From NCBI GenBank assembly GCA_949592205.1, contig CATIUR010000003.1, positions 140,345,259 to 140,409,258 of the forward strand: DNA of 64,000 bases, in the 5' to 3' direction. The notes beneath the pieces were generated by a model. It saw only the letters and a program-made list of their open reading frames with translations. It was not told the origin of the DNA and did not search any database. The stretch comes from Helichrysum umbraculigerum. Taxonomy: Eukaryota; Streptophyta; Magnoliopsida; Asterales; Asteraceae. The position numbers were made by a program, and so were the translations under genes. How positions within the stretch are numbered: the first letter of the stretch is position 1; each line of letters begins with the position of its first letter. Below, one piece after another: positions 36,918 through 47,976 of this stretch.

Positions 36918-37494
36918 TCTAGTTAAAACAGTTTGTCGAATAAATTATCCCATTTGTTCAGTGTGTCAATATGAAAATGTTATTTCATAAACACCAGTTT
37001 GTTCAATAGTTTAATAGTTCAAAGTACTCTAATTGTTCGAGTAAACAAGTATGATAAACAATCATGTATATATAAAAGCGTTTGACTATGTTTTCCACCC
37101 CTGTTCAAAGCAGTTAAAACAGTAAAAGTAGGGGCTGTGAACTCACCTGTCGAGTTAAGTTGCGTGCGAGTGCTAGCAAACCTAAGCCCAAGTACAGTCC
37201 GAATTCTCCTAACGTCCTAAACGTATGAGATTTAATAAGTATGTGGATGTCTAAGCTAATCATCCATGCTAGAGTTCGTACAACCAATGTTGTGTCCAAT
37301 GATTTTTCGTTATCGTTTGTGTTTTAAAACGTGTACCGCCCGTTGGTGACAGATTTATAATAATAACCTTAGTTACTATTATTATACTTTGATCTATCCA
37401 TTTTTGCGTATTATTCGTATCGTATTTGGTTTGGTCATTGAAAAGTGATTTTTAAACACTTAGGATGTTTTTGGCTTATGTTTTTGGGTTTTCG

Positions 37495-37858
37495 CGACAC
37501 AAAATGCGACACAGCCCTTGTGTCACATGATTATGCGACACAACCCTTGTGTCACATTATGCGACACAACCCTTGTGTCACATTATGCGACACAAGCCTT
37601 GTGTCACATGATATGCAACTTAATGCGACACAGCCCTTATGTCATATGATTATGCGACACAACCCTTGTGTCACATTATGCGACACAACCCTTGTGTCAC
37701 ATTATGCGTCACAAGCCTTGTGTCACATGATATGCAACTTAATGCGACACTAAATGCGACACAGCCCTTGTGTCACATGATATGCGACACAACCCTTGTG
37801 TCACATTATGCGACACAACCCTTGTGTCACATTATGCGACACAAGCCTTATGTCACAT
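37495..37858. repeat. Higher-order array of ~26-bp hairpin units
   Basis: Units of the form GCGACACAACCCTTGTGTCA + CATTAT occur about 12 times. They are grouped as A-B-B-C (A with ACAGCCC, B with ACAACCC, C with ACAAGCC) in three rounds starting at about 37506, 37625 and 37756. Each unit is a GACACAA/TTGTGTC stem with a 3-nt loop. One round has an extra partial unit, GCGACACTAAAT. Confidence 0.95.
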
Positions 37859-38774
37859 GTATGAACACCAGCCCAGAAACTTTTGCCTGTCGCGTTTTTC
37901 CGGCCAAAATCACAAATCTAAAACGTTTTTAAGCTGTAAAATCGTGTTTTATTGATACATATGGACAATACCAAGTTGTATAAACAATATTACACCCAAA
38001 CATTACACCAAAGTGGATAAATCTAAGTTTTTAGAAATTTCTTACAAATGCGAATCGAAGCCAAACGAGGAAGAAAACGAGTATGTTACTTTTGTAAATC
38101 TTGTTCCTTAGCTTGAGAGGATTCCGAAAATGTAAATTTCGTGGGTTGATTTGTGAATCCGAATTTTTGGTGTGGATCGGGTTGAGAGAAAATGTGTGTG
38201 TTTTTGGTGGTGAGAAATGAAAATGAGGAAGAAATGGGGGTTTGGGTGGGGGTTTGGGGCAGATTTTTGGGAACCAAAGAGGAGTCCCATTTTGCGGTAT
38301 TTTATCCGTGTTTGTTTACCCGATTGTTAAATGTTACATTATTTTAACTAATACATTTTAAATTCCATATTTCAATATATTTTTATTAGAATCTTTTTAT
38401 GAAACCATATTAATTTAGAATTAAAATTTTAACTTTGTTTTTATTTTAATTATACAAGTTTGCGTTTTACGTTATAAAATGATATGTAAATATTATCGAC
38501 ATAATATTTAATTGTTCACGACGTTATTTAAAAATTTCGTTTTATTAAATAATTTTTGTTCACCAACAGTCGTATATTTTTGTCGCGTTTGTTTTCAGGT
38601 CGTTCAGTACGTAATTACAACTAATTACGAATACGTAATACTACGCGTATTATCTAGTTGGGCTTTGCTAGACTTACCTCTAAAAGTAGTTGTGAATTCA
38701 CTCAAATAGGGAATTAGCCTAATAATGCAAGTGATTAATGTTTATAATTGCGTTTAAATTTGCGGGGTGTTACA

Positions 38775-39948
38775 TTTTCTTCCCAGATTTAGCCAATGCC
38801 TTCAGTTTTTTGTATTTTGCCTTGTACTTGTTGTACTTATCATTTCTGAAGTCTGGCACGGGTTCAGGAACTTGATTTACTGACTTTGATCTGCATTCAG
38901 TTGCAAAATGACCAATTCTGCCACACTTGTAGCATTCACCTTTGGATTGAAATTTATCAGATGATGGAGCACCAGCGAATCTTTTTGATCTGGTGTTCGT
39001 TCTGAAATTAGCAACCATCATGGCCATATCCTTTTCAAGCTTCTCCAATCCTTCATCATACTCGTATTCTGACTGTTCTTCATTCTGAACACCCTCTTCT
39101 TCAGCTATCAGTGACTTCGAACTTTTCTTAGATACCTTTGACTTCTGTCTCTGATCGATTTCATCAAGCTCTGCTACAAGGGAATTGGATATCTTCTGAC
39201 TTCCAAGAGTAGCACGAATATGCTCACTCTGATCAGCTTGCTTTTCTGACTGCTCCCAATTGAGCAAAATACCATAGACCTGAGTTAAATTCAGAGTTGA
39301 ATAATCATTTCTCTGTCTGGTACATGTTGCAATGGTTCCCCAGATTTTTCTTGACAACAACTCAAGAAACTTTTCAACAACAAATCTCTGTTCCTTGCCT
39401 ATACCAGCCTTCTCCATTTTTTTCATCAGTGACTGGTATCTGGTGTAAGTGGAAGACAGAGATTCATTCGGTTCCATTGCGAACAGCTCATATTGACGAG
39501 TGAGATTGACTTCCCTGCAGCGAATAATATCAGGAGTTCCAATAAACATATTCCTAAGGGTATCCCACATGTCTTTAGCAGTTCAACAAAGCCTGATTGA
39601 TTCGAACACTTCATCAGAAAGTGCCATGCCTATGTAGATTTTAGCTTGTTTATCAAGTCTAACCAATCATCTATCCTCATCAGTCCATTGTTCCTCTCTT
39701 TTAGGTAAAACCATTTCTGGTATAGCTGGAGTAGTAGCTGTAGCAATTACAGCAGGAACAATAGTAGTTGGGATATGTGGACCATTGGTTATGATATTAC
39801 AGAGACGGTCATCAACTAAGTCCAAAAACATTATCATCCGGGACATCCAAGTTTCAATCCTTGAAGGATCAAAAGCTGGAGGTTTGGTTGTAGAACCATT
39901 TCCCTTTTGATAATCAGAGTCAACACAGTTGTACTTTACTGATTCCAT
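38775..39948 (-). pseudogene. Copia gag with CCHC zinc knuckle, two internal stops
   Basis: The frame begins MESVKYNCVDSD at 39948. TGA codons interrupt it at 39667-39669 and just before 39570. Downstream are the Gag helical words AKDMWDTLRNMF, YTRYQSLMKKMEKAG and the zinc knuckle CYKCGRIGHFATEC near the C terminus, then a Lys-rich tail. Reading ends where solo LTR C starts, since the LTR terminus supplies a TAA. Gag packages element RNA into virus-like particles. Both early stops are TGA and would each arise from CGA by one C-to-T change. Confidence 0.9.
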
Positions 39949-39978
39949 TGCAGACCTGGTTAATTGAATTTAAACCAA

Positions 39979-39994
39979 CTCTGCTTTGATACCA
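39979..39994 (-). promoter_or_regulatory. Primer-binding site of the copia element
   Basis: Minus strand TGGTATCAAAGCAGAG, two bases inside the 5' LTR, is complementary to the 3' end of initiator methionine tRNA with few mismatches. Confidence 0.9.
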
Positions 39995-39996
39995 AT

Positions 39997-41034
39997 TGAG
40001 AGTCCCGTGATCACTATTGATTAGTGATTTGGAATCGCAAAGTGTAAAGTTTAATTGTAGAAGGGGGGGTTGAATACAATTAAAAACTTTTTCTGATTTT
40101 AACTAAGTTAATTGAAAGTTTTTAATCGTTATAACAGAAACAGAGTATATCAGATAACATATATGACAATATCAAAGAACAATGTAATAGTAGCTGAAAT
40201 GGTGAATTGTATTGATCATAAAATTCACAAGTGTTGAATGCGGAATGGATTAACCAAAGTTAATCCAATTCAAACACTTAGCTAATCTATTACAGTTGAG
40301 ATGAACAGCAGTGGACAAACACGCTGACTGTTCACTCGATGAATCGCTAAGTCGTGCTTAGACAAACTACTCACTGACACACAAGTGATTAACACGAACT
40401 GAACGACTAGCCTCTACAGTACAAAACACTGCACTATTTATACTACAAGAGTTCCTAAAATATCGCCTACAAAATAGGATCTTGGAAGGACACGTGTCGC
40501 TGCTTGATTGGTTTGAACTTTGATGAACCGACATTCTGCGGGTCCCAATTCTGTTACCGCAAATATCTCGTTACCTTAAAACCAATCACTTGCTGCCACG
40601 TAATCTTTCGGACATACTTCAAACTGGAACACTCATGCTGATGTATAGATAAGTACAGTACTTTTAGTACTTGATGATTGAGAGGCTTTATTGAATAGTT
40701 ACTGAAGATGCAGTAATCCTCCTCACTCACTGCGAGCTAACATGCTCTTGTAGAATGACTTGAACAAAAGATCTTCAGTGACTAGCTGTTATTCTGGCAG
40801 TGACTTTTGCCTTTATTGATTTGAAGAAATAAAGCTCTCGCTGAGGTTGATCAGCGACACACCATGTTGAACTTTAAATCTTCCTCAGCATATCGAACAG
40901 AATGAATGACGATCAGCGAAACCTATCTTTAGCAACAGCAGCTTCAATACAATCCATTTCTTCATTGAGTAGTGAACAGTTGAGTTGGTCAGCGACCAGT
41001 GACTTCATCATGGTCAGCGACCAGTGACTCAACA
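39997..41034 (-). repeat. 5' LTR of the Sirevirus-like element
   Basis: Direct repeat of 30158-31194, one base longer because of an extra G in a G run. Confidence 0.95.
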
Positions 41035-42414
41035 AACCCTAAATTATGTTAGTTGATAAACATGTAATTAGTAGTGTATAGATGGTATATACATGATAAT
41101 GAATCATATTATGAGATTGTATAATGAAATTGAGTTAGAGTTTGGAAAATAGTAAACCCTAAGTTTATATAAATTAATATATGATTGAGTTAATGTTAAG
41201 TAAGTAATTATTACATGTTAATGATCATAATATGATTATGAAATTATTGCAAAAGAAGGAAATGGAGCATGATGTAAAATTATAGATATATACACTTGTG
41301 AAATTGGTTCTAAAAATGATGTATAGTGTTGTTGAGCAAGTTGTTGTGAGTTGGTTAAAAGAACCATTATTCAAGTGTATATAGAAATTGATATGCATAA
41401 ATATGTATAAATGAGTTTAAGACCAAAGTTAAGATTTTGGATCAATTTGATAAGTGTACTAGTATGTGCAAATTGTAATTATGTGTTTATGTGCCTATGT
41501 GATTAGGTGTTAAAGAGATTGGAAAGAGTACAAGTGATTATATTGTGCAATCGCAAGGTAAGTCTCGAATTACATGATCATGGGTTAGGAATGGTTTTGG
41601 CCATTTGCTAACGGTTTGGTGCGGGTAATGGTTGCAGCCATAGGCTCGTGTGATTGCTAGTAGTATACAACTAGCATGGGTGGTTAAGGATCCTTAGCTA
41701 AATTTATCAATAATGACATGTGATTGTATTTCGTTACTTACTAAGCTTTATGCTTACGGTTGTTATATTCATGTTTTTAGGTGAAGCAAGTGGACAAAAG
41801 GGTGATTTGGGCAAGAAGCCCGTTGGTAGCTAGCGGTGGATATTGCTATTGTGGGTAACTTGCTCGTTTTCTTAAATCATGCTCATGAGACTGATTACCC
41901 CAAACCTTTTGATAAAATAGAATTTATGTTGTTTTAAAGGTCTAAACTTGTTATGAGTCTTGAAATGGTGTGTATGGCACCTTGATTGTGTATAATAACG
42001 TTGTAGGATCATATAATGTGGTTGTAAATGTTAGTACCACGTCAAAGTTTTGTGTTGAATATAGTTGTGGTAATAGCATATTGTCGACATGTTGTAATTA
42101 GAAAAAAAATATTATTGTGTTGTAGTAGACAAGTTGGTACAATTGTTAGTTTAAAACTGTTGCGGAAAGGTTAAAATTTTGCAGATTATGGTTTGGTTGT
42201 TTAATCAGGTTATAAGGTTTTGTGTTGTTGTCTGATCTGCACAGGTTTGTAAATACATGGATCGCGACGCGATTATTGTAAAGTCGCCACGCGATCTATA
42301 CTAAAATGTGATACGATTATGCAGTGGTTGCGACGCGATTTAAAGAGTCGGAATTTTATAACTTTTAATTACAATACTATTTCAAAACAAATAAATGTGG
42401 GGTGTTTCAATGAA

Positions 42415-42973
42415 ACCACCCAATGACCACTAGAAGAATAACTCTTTAATAGGAAAATGATAATGATAGTCCTCAGGGCTGTCAATAAGAGATATATAAT
42501 GCATTAATTGAACCTAAAGTTTCCTTTATAATCAAAATTTTCAATTAATACATTTCAAATAAACAAAAAAGTTACAGTTAATTAAATGTATATCGTTAGT
42601 GTATTATAATTTTAATTTTGAATAAATAAAAAAACTTTATGTATAACTACTTAGAAAGTATATCGCTATTTTATTTTTGGAAAATATTAAAAAGTAAGAC
42701 TCAACAATTATTTTTATAATTTGTGTAATTTTCATTTTACAATATAACTATATAAATTTCACATTTTTCACTTTTTATTTGTTGTATCTTGAATCTTAAA
42801 CTCTACATATAAGCACACTACCATGAAGAACAGACATATATGATTATCGTCCAATCGAAAATATCGTACTTCACTACATAGCGCGGGTATTAGGCTAGTG
42901 TTCGATAAATACAATATATTTCTCTCATTGAAAGTTCATAAGGTTGTCATTATCAATTTTCTTTTAAAATATA
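42415..42973. other. Spacer, no gene seen
   Basis: AT-rich sequence without ORF. A GCGCGGGTATTAGGCTAGTG string near 42881-42900 resembles a decayed Helitron 3' end but lacks the left half of the hairpin. Confidence 0.4.
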
Positions 42974-43265
42974 TCTTATCTACTAAAGGGGAGTTCGTCT
43001 GATGTCATGAAACTGATTTGGCAAGCCATGAGGTAGGTTTTTATGCTGACGTGTCACGCTGTGGTTAAAACGATGATGTCATATATAAGTAATTTTGAGT
43101 GTTAAAATTGGGTTAAAAATCTGCAATAATTCTTTTTGGTTAATAATGTCTTGCTGTACTTATATATGTGATTTCCTAAGCTATTTTTTTATGGTAATAA
43201 TTACTTTTGAGCATGCCTTGCTTTAAATTTGTTGCTTTGATTTTGTTGCCACAATAATCAATATC

Positions 43266-44362
43266 ATGAAGATCTATCTGATTGGTTTATCAGTACACAT
43301 CGAAAGCCTAAAAGTAAAACCTAATGGAGCACGCTTCCTTCAAAATTGGTTAACATGCCTCACCTGTTTAATTACACCATTGCTGCTTCAAAATTTATAC
43401 ACCTCTCCTTTCTCCATCTCCCATTCAATTTCATCTTCTTCATCATCCAGGTTCTTTCACATCCATCTTTTTTTCCTATCATCTACTACACCTGAGCGAA
43501 TTTCTTAATTTTCATTACTCGAGATTTCTTCAAGTTTTGTTTCAGATTTGAATAGAATGGTGAGACAAAAGTCGACCCTCATCAAATGGGTTGTTACTTT
43601 TGATCCTTCTCTGACCCTTTTTGTTTGTTAAACTAATTATTGCGCAACATAGAAAGTGAAGAAGATTAGTGTGGATTTCCTTGCCGGAAGTAGATCAGGA
43701 TGTCGTGATTTGGTGGTTTTGCTTGAAGAAAGCTTTCGATAGATTTGGAAGTCAAGGTTAGTTTATTTAAATTATTTTTGCTCAGTTTCAAGACAATAGT
43801 TTTGAAATAAGTATGATTAGTTTGAATAAAGAAGCTGCTGAGGAAGACGGTGGTAGGTGAAAGTTTAACGAAACTTGAATGATTTTTTAATGTTATCCGG
43901 GTAAGATGTTGATCAGTTTTTACGTTAGGGGTTTGATAAGTTTATGTTGTGGTTTATTGCTTTCATGGTGGAACTTGAAGATATCATGGTCATTGTTTTT
44001 CTTATCTTATTTTAGAATTTGAATTTACTGTTTTTAGTCGCTCGTATTCCGCATATGAATGTTTTTCATAATTTTCATTAACGTAGATTTCATCAAGTTT
44101 GGGTTTTGTTGCAAGGAGATCAAGATTCCAATTGTTTATTTTTTCAATTGATTCCGACTACTTCGGATGTTAAGTTGTAAGCTTTTAACTTCTTTTCATA
44201 AATTATGTAGTTGTTTGACCTAACATTCATCGTAGCCATATAATAGATTCGTTGTTTATTGGCAATTTTTGTAGCTTTTTATGGTGGTGGAGTTAAATTG
44301 CGGATTAATATAAACCTATTTTAGATATATGTTTGTATTAGACAAAATATAAGGTACATATT
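43266..44362 (+). other. Gene-like, possibly captured, non-coding sequence
   Basis: CT/CA-rich leader-like sequence (43380-43545), exon-like segments with donor candidates such as GTCAAG|GTTAGT (43756) and T-rich intron-like sequence. ORFs are short (80 codons or fewer) and match no family I recognise. It could be captured gene pieces in the candidate Helitron, or a long non-coding transcript region. Confidence 0.25.
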
Positions 44363-46410
44363 TGTACCACCCGGTTTCTGGGCCGGAAATAAATGATTAT
44401 TTAAATAGCGGGAAATAATTCATTTGGTTTATTTAATAAAATAAATAGGTAAAAGAGTCACGGGATTTATTGTAACTAATAAAATTGTATTTGTATTAAA
44501 TTATTGGACCTGACGGTAAAATAAAAATATTTTGACTTACGAGTATTTTCGGGTTCCAGACAATAGGACTAGAAGGGGATAAATTTTACACTGTTTTAAA
44601 TGTTGAGGCGGTGGGGAGCCGACCTATTTTCTCAGACCTTCTTCATATTTCTCATTTCTCTCCATATACTCTCATCAAACTAATACCAAGAAAATCAAAA
44701 GGAAATTAAGTAAACAATTTACTTGAGGATATGGCTTAATCTGAGATTGTTCTTTATCATCTTTCAAAATCGTCTATTTCATCTAATTACTTGTAAGTAT
44801 ACAAGGTTCCAAATATTTATAATTTTTATTAATGATGAAAATTATTAGGGTTTGTGATTTATGAATAGAAAATGTTAGAAAGGTTGTTTGCTACTGATTA
44901 TATGTTGTTATTGATGATTATATGAAGATAATATATATATGATTTGTTGATGTTCCTCAAGTTTATTATGTAGTTAGGGTTCATGAGTAATTTTATGAAG
45001 TTGATAGTTGAATAATTGTTCCTTGATGTTATATGGTAATTATATGAAGTATTTTGACTATTAGTTACAATAGAACTGAGTTTGATGATGATTTGGTTGG
45101 GAAAATTGGTTTGTAGTTCGTGCACTAGAAGGTGTTCTTAGTTTGCAGGTCTGCTGTATCTGCAAGGATCGAGGCGCAACCACACTAAATCGCGACGGGA
45201 TTCGTTTCAGATAGCGACACGATTCATATTAATCACGACGCGATTGTAGTCTGAACAAATCAGTTTTGTTTCTGCGTAATTATGTATGAAGATCTTATGT
45301 GTTATTAAATTCAATTGTATATAATAGTAATAGTACGTTATGTTAATGAAATAGAACTTATGATTTACTTGATAATATGTGATGCTACTTGAAAACAAAG
45401 CTAGAGGTTTATAAAATTAGACAAATGGGAATCATTATTTGCTAAAGACTCTAAATGCAATATAGTGACTTAATATAGTTTAAAGTACTTATTGTTACAT
45501 GATATATTACTTGAACGATTTAATGTATTGAATTCGGGTTATGGATCTTGAGACAAGTTACTGACTTGTATTATTTTGTGGTAATTTCAGATAAGCAGCA
45601 AGGAACTCAGTAATATTAGAACACTGAGTTGAAGGACTAGAAATTTGGGTGAGTGGTAACTGTATTCTTCTGTTCAACCTAGTTGTAACAAGTTTGGTTA
45701 CAATGGGTAAACATACTTGGTTATGGATTGTTGACTGTTTAGTCTTTTGGGCTATGGTTATTGTTAATTGATTGTTATATTTTGTATTGGAATGATTATG
45801 TGATATTTGAGCCGCTGGGCATATGTGGATTAATGAGAGGTCAATATTGGTTGGGTTTGTTACTATTGTTTGGCTGGCGGAGTTTCCGATACACATCGTT
45901 GATGGATGAACCCTAGTCAGTGAAGATAGCTTCAAACTATCGGTAAATCACTATGATGGTATACCAGTGGTTAAGGTGTTCTTGTGATGGCATACCAAGA
46001 ACCGCCGGTCCTCTTAAATGTTGTGTGTTTATGTTTATGTGTTGTAAGACTGGTTATTTCTGGATTGAACTGTCGGATACAGTTCCATTCACTTAGCTGT
46101 GAGCTAATCCCACTATGTTTAACATTTTGCAGATATCGTTTATGGTTAGCTTTTGGGGTCGAGCATGTGGATGCTAGAAGGGATGTTTGACTATGACTGC
46201 GTTGACTCTGATCTTTTTGGAAAATCATATGTTTTGAGAAACTTAACATAACACCCAATTTAAGTAAATGTTTTGTAATAGGTTATGTAATAGTTATGAT
46301 GTTTTGAAACTTGATATATTTGGAATATTTAAATGCGTTAAATATATTTTGGGACGCGCTTCCGAGGGTTAATAATATAATATATGTTTGTTGAAAGAAG
46401 GGGTGTTATA
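44363..46410 (+). repeat. 5' LTR of gag-only element 1
   Basis: Starts TGTACCACCCGG, ends GGGGTGTTATA. It contains a donor candidate ACTT|GTAAGT at 44793 and an acceptor GTAATTTCAG at 45590, a putative 798-nt leader intron. GCGACGCGAT-type words lie at 45189-45244. Confidence 0.95.
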
Positions 46411-46413
46411 AAT

Positions 46414-46430
46414 TGGTATCATAGCATAGG
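46414..46430 (+). promoter_or_regulatory. Primer-binding site of gag-only element 1
   Basis: TGGTATCATAGCATAGG, three bases inside the 5' LTR, resembles the initiator-Met tRNA complement with mismatches in its 3' half. Confidence 0.8.
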
Positions 46431-46591
46431 TTTGGACGAATTGGACATTGGCAAATGTTCAATCCCAAATCTATTTAGTGTTAGTCAAACATTCCGGTAT
46501 GTGGGATTAGTTATTGAATGGGGGGTTGATTGGTTAGTATAGTTAGTACTAACAATTAACAAATTGTGAGTTTTGTTGTTTAAGTACAAAA

Positions 46592-47828
46592 ATGGCAGAT
46601 AACGAGAACCCGATCAACAATCTTATTAATGTTTCCAGAAATGATGATCCACCTTCAAAAACACTTAATGGTAATCATGGGCAAGCTGGTACTTCACAGG
46701 TAAATCAGGAGGATACTAACCAAGTGGATTATCTTTTACGGTTAGAGGATGAAGTATTAAGACTTAGAGGTGTTGAACAGCAGTATATACAGGATCAACA
46801 AGCTAGGTCATCTCAGCAGAGGGTTGTGTTTCCTCCACCACAGCAACAGAAAAGGGTTTGCTCATTTAAAACTTTTATGTCCAGTAATCCTTCGGTATTT
46901 CAGGGAAGCACAAACCCTACAGTGACTTTGGACTGGTTAAGGGACGTTGAAAGGAAGTTTGAGGTATGCCAATGCGAGGAAGAATTAAAAGTCCCTTATG
47001 CGGTACAATTGTTGAAAGGACAAGCTATGACTTGGTGGGACTCCATTACTGCACCGTTGACTTCACAGCAGAGAGCTTCTATTCGATGGATTGATTTTCA
47101 TAATGAGGTATGTAAACAGTTCTGTTCAGATTTTGATATGAAAAGGATTAGGCAGAAGTTTTTGGAATTGAAATTGACTGACCGGATGTCTATGGACGAG
47201 CTTATTGTCCAATTCTCGGAGAAACTAAGATTTGTTCAACAATGGGTTCCAAATGATAGAACAAGGATTGACCATTTTGTGGGAACTTTACCCCCACATT
47301 ATCAAACTAGTGTGAGATTGGCAAGTACACTTACCCAGGATTTTACATTAGCCCGATCAGTGGATAGTGACATTCGGGCTGGGAATAAGTTGAACAGAGA
47401 AAAAGTTTCGCAACAGACTAAGTATAGTTCTTTGGGAAATATCGGGAATCAACAAAACAGAAGGATAAATGTTACTGAGGATTCAGGGAATAGGGTTGCA
47501 TGGTGTGTTGATTGTAAGTCGAGACATACCGGGCCTTGTACATCCGACACTGCGAGATGTGAGAAATGTGGATTGTTTGGACATAACATTAGGGATTGTG
47601 CTTATCCGCGGTTTGTGTGCTGGAATTGTCAGAAAGAATGACACAGGGCAGGGCAGTGTCCAGAAAAGGTGAGGCAGGGTTCAGGTTTGGCCGGAAGTTC
47701 GGGCTCGGGTTCGTCGTCATTTGTGGGTCAGAAAAGAAAGAATGTGCCGCCGGCGACGTCTAGAGCATTTAGAATGGCTGTGGAGGAACCTGTTGAGATT
47801 GATGACGCTGAAAAAGGTATATTTTGAG
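46592..47828 (+). pseudogene. Ty3/gypsy-type gag, one internal stop
   Basis: The frame opens MADNENPINN at 46592. A helical retrotransposon Gag domain covers roughly residues 90-260 (FQGSTNPTVTLDWLRDVERK, LLKGQAMTWWDS, ELKLTDRMSMDELIVQF). Next come zinc-knuckle-like motifs: a degenerate CVDCKSRHTGPC, a canonical CEKCGLFGHNIRDC, and a third, CWNC...HRAGQC, broken by a TGA at 47639-47641. Beyond that the frame stays open to ~47828 (Gly/Ser-rich, then acidic). Gag would form particles and bind element RNA. No protease active-site motif follows. Confidence 0.9.
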
Positions 47829-47976
47829 TTAACTTTGTTTTAGTATGTGTTTTATATATGATTGAGTTATAAAGTTGTTTGTTATGTAGTAAATTAGAAA
47901 TTGTTGAGATTAGAATTCTGGATTAAATGGGTATGATTAGATTTCGGGGACGAAATTTTTTTAAGGGGGGTAGATT

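Larger units (their letters stand above)
35998..38774. mobile_element. Solo LTR C, Ty3/gypsy-like, 2.78 kb, inside the copia element
   Basis: It starts TGTAACACCCCC and ends GGGGTGTTACA. The flanks TCTTC (35993-35997) and TTTTC (38775-38779) form a 5-bp duplication with one mismatch. No coding region. Homology of its edges and landmarks to LTRs B and E suggests the sense strand is minus: donor CAG|GTGAGTT at 37146-37145 and acceptor GTTTTTCAG|G ending at 36324, giving an 823-nt putative intron. Two unusual hairpin arrays lie inside the LTR. Confidence 0.8.
30158..41034 (-). mobile_element. Complete but decayed Ty1/copia element, Sirevirus-like
   Basis: LTRs at 30158-31194 and 39997-41034, with a perfect 5-bp duplication AACCC (30153-30157, 41035-41039). 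The minus-strand order is 5' LTR, PBS, gag, [solo LTR C insertion], integrase part, reverse transcriptase, RNase H, extra 3' ORF, PPT, 3' LTR. That copia order (integrase before RT), the long 3' region and the CCHC Gag point to a Sirevirus. All coding parts carry stops or frameshifts, so the copy is not autonomous. By eye the LTRs differ at ~17 positions (mostly transitions) plus one indel, about 1.6%. Confidence 0.9.
29667..42409 (+). mobile_element. Solo LTR D, Ty3/gypsy-like, split by a copia element
   Basis: It starts TGTAACGTCC (29667) and ends GGGGTGTTTCA (42409), flanked by a perfect duplication ATGAA (29662-29666, 42410-42414). Without the copia insert and its duplicated target (30158-41039) the LTR is ~1.86 kb. 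On the plus strand, donor TTCAAG|GTATAA at 30103 and acceptor TGTTTTTAG|G at 41780 suggest a ~0.8-kb LTR intron, within which the copia element landed. ATCGCGACGCGAT occurs at 29881-29893 and 42261-42273, with variants nearby. Confidence 0.85.

Noticed and set aside
37445..37932. Overlapping Cys/His-rich frames (CHIMRHNPCVTLC-like)
   Set aside because: They are translations of the 26-bp hairpin array; the zinc-finger look is an artefact of the repeat.
42880..42900. Second Helitron 3' end (GCGGGTATTAGGCTAGT)
   Set aside because: The left arm of the required hairpin is missing and no 5' partner was found.
43556..43630. Short frame starting MVRQKSTLIKW as a gene start
   Set aside because: Stops after ~24 codons and no exon continuation could be joined with confidence.
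45558..45935. 125-codon minus-strand frame, repeated at 49129-49506
   Set aside because: Antisense to a gypsy LTR and present only because the LTR is duplicated; no domain.
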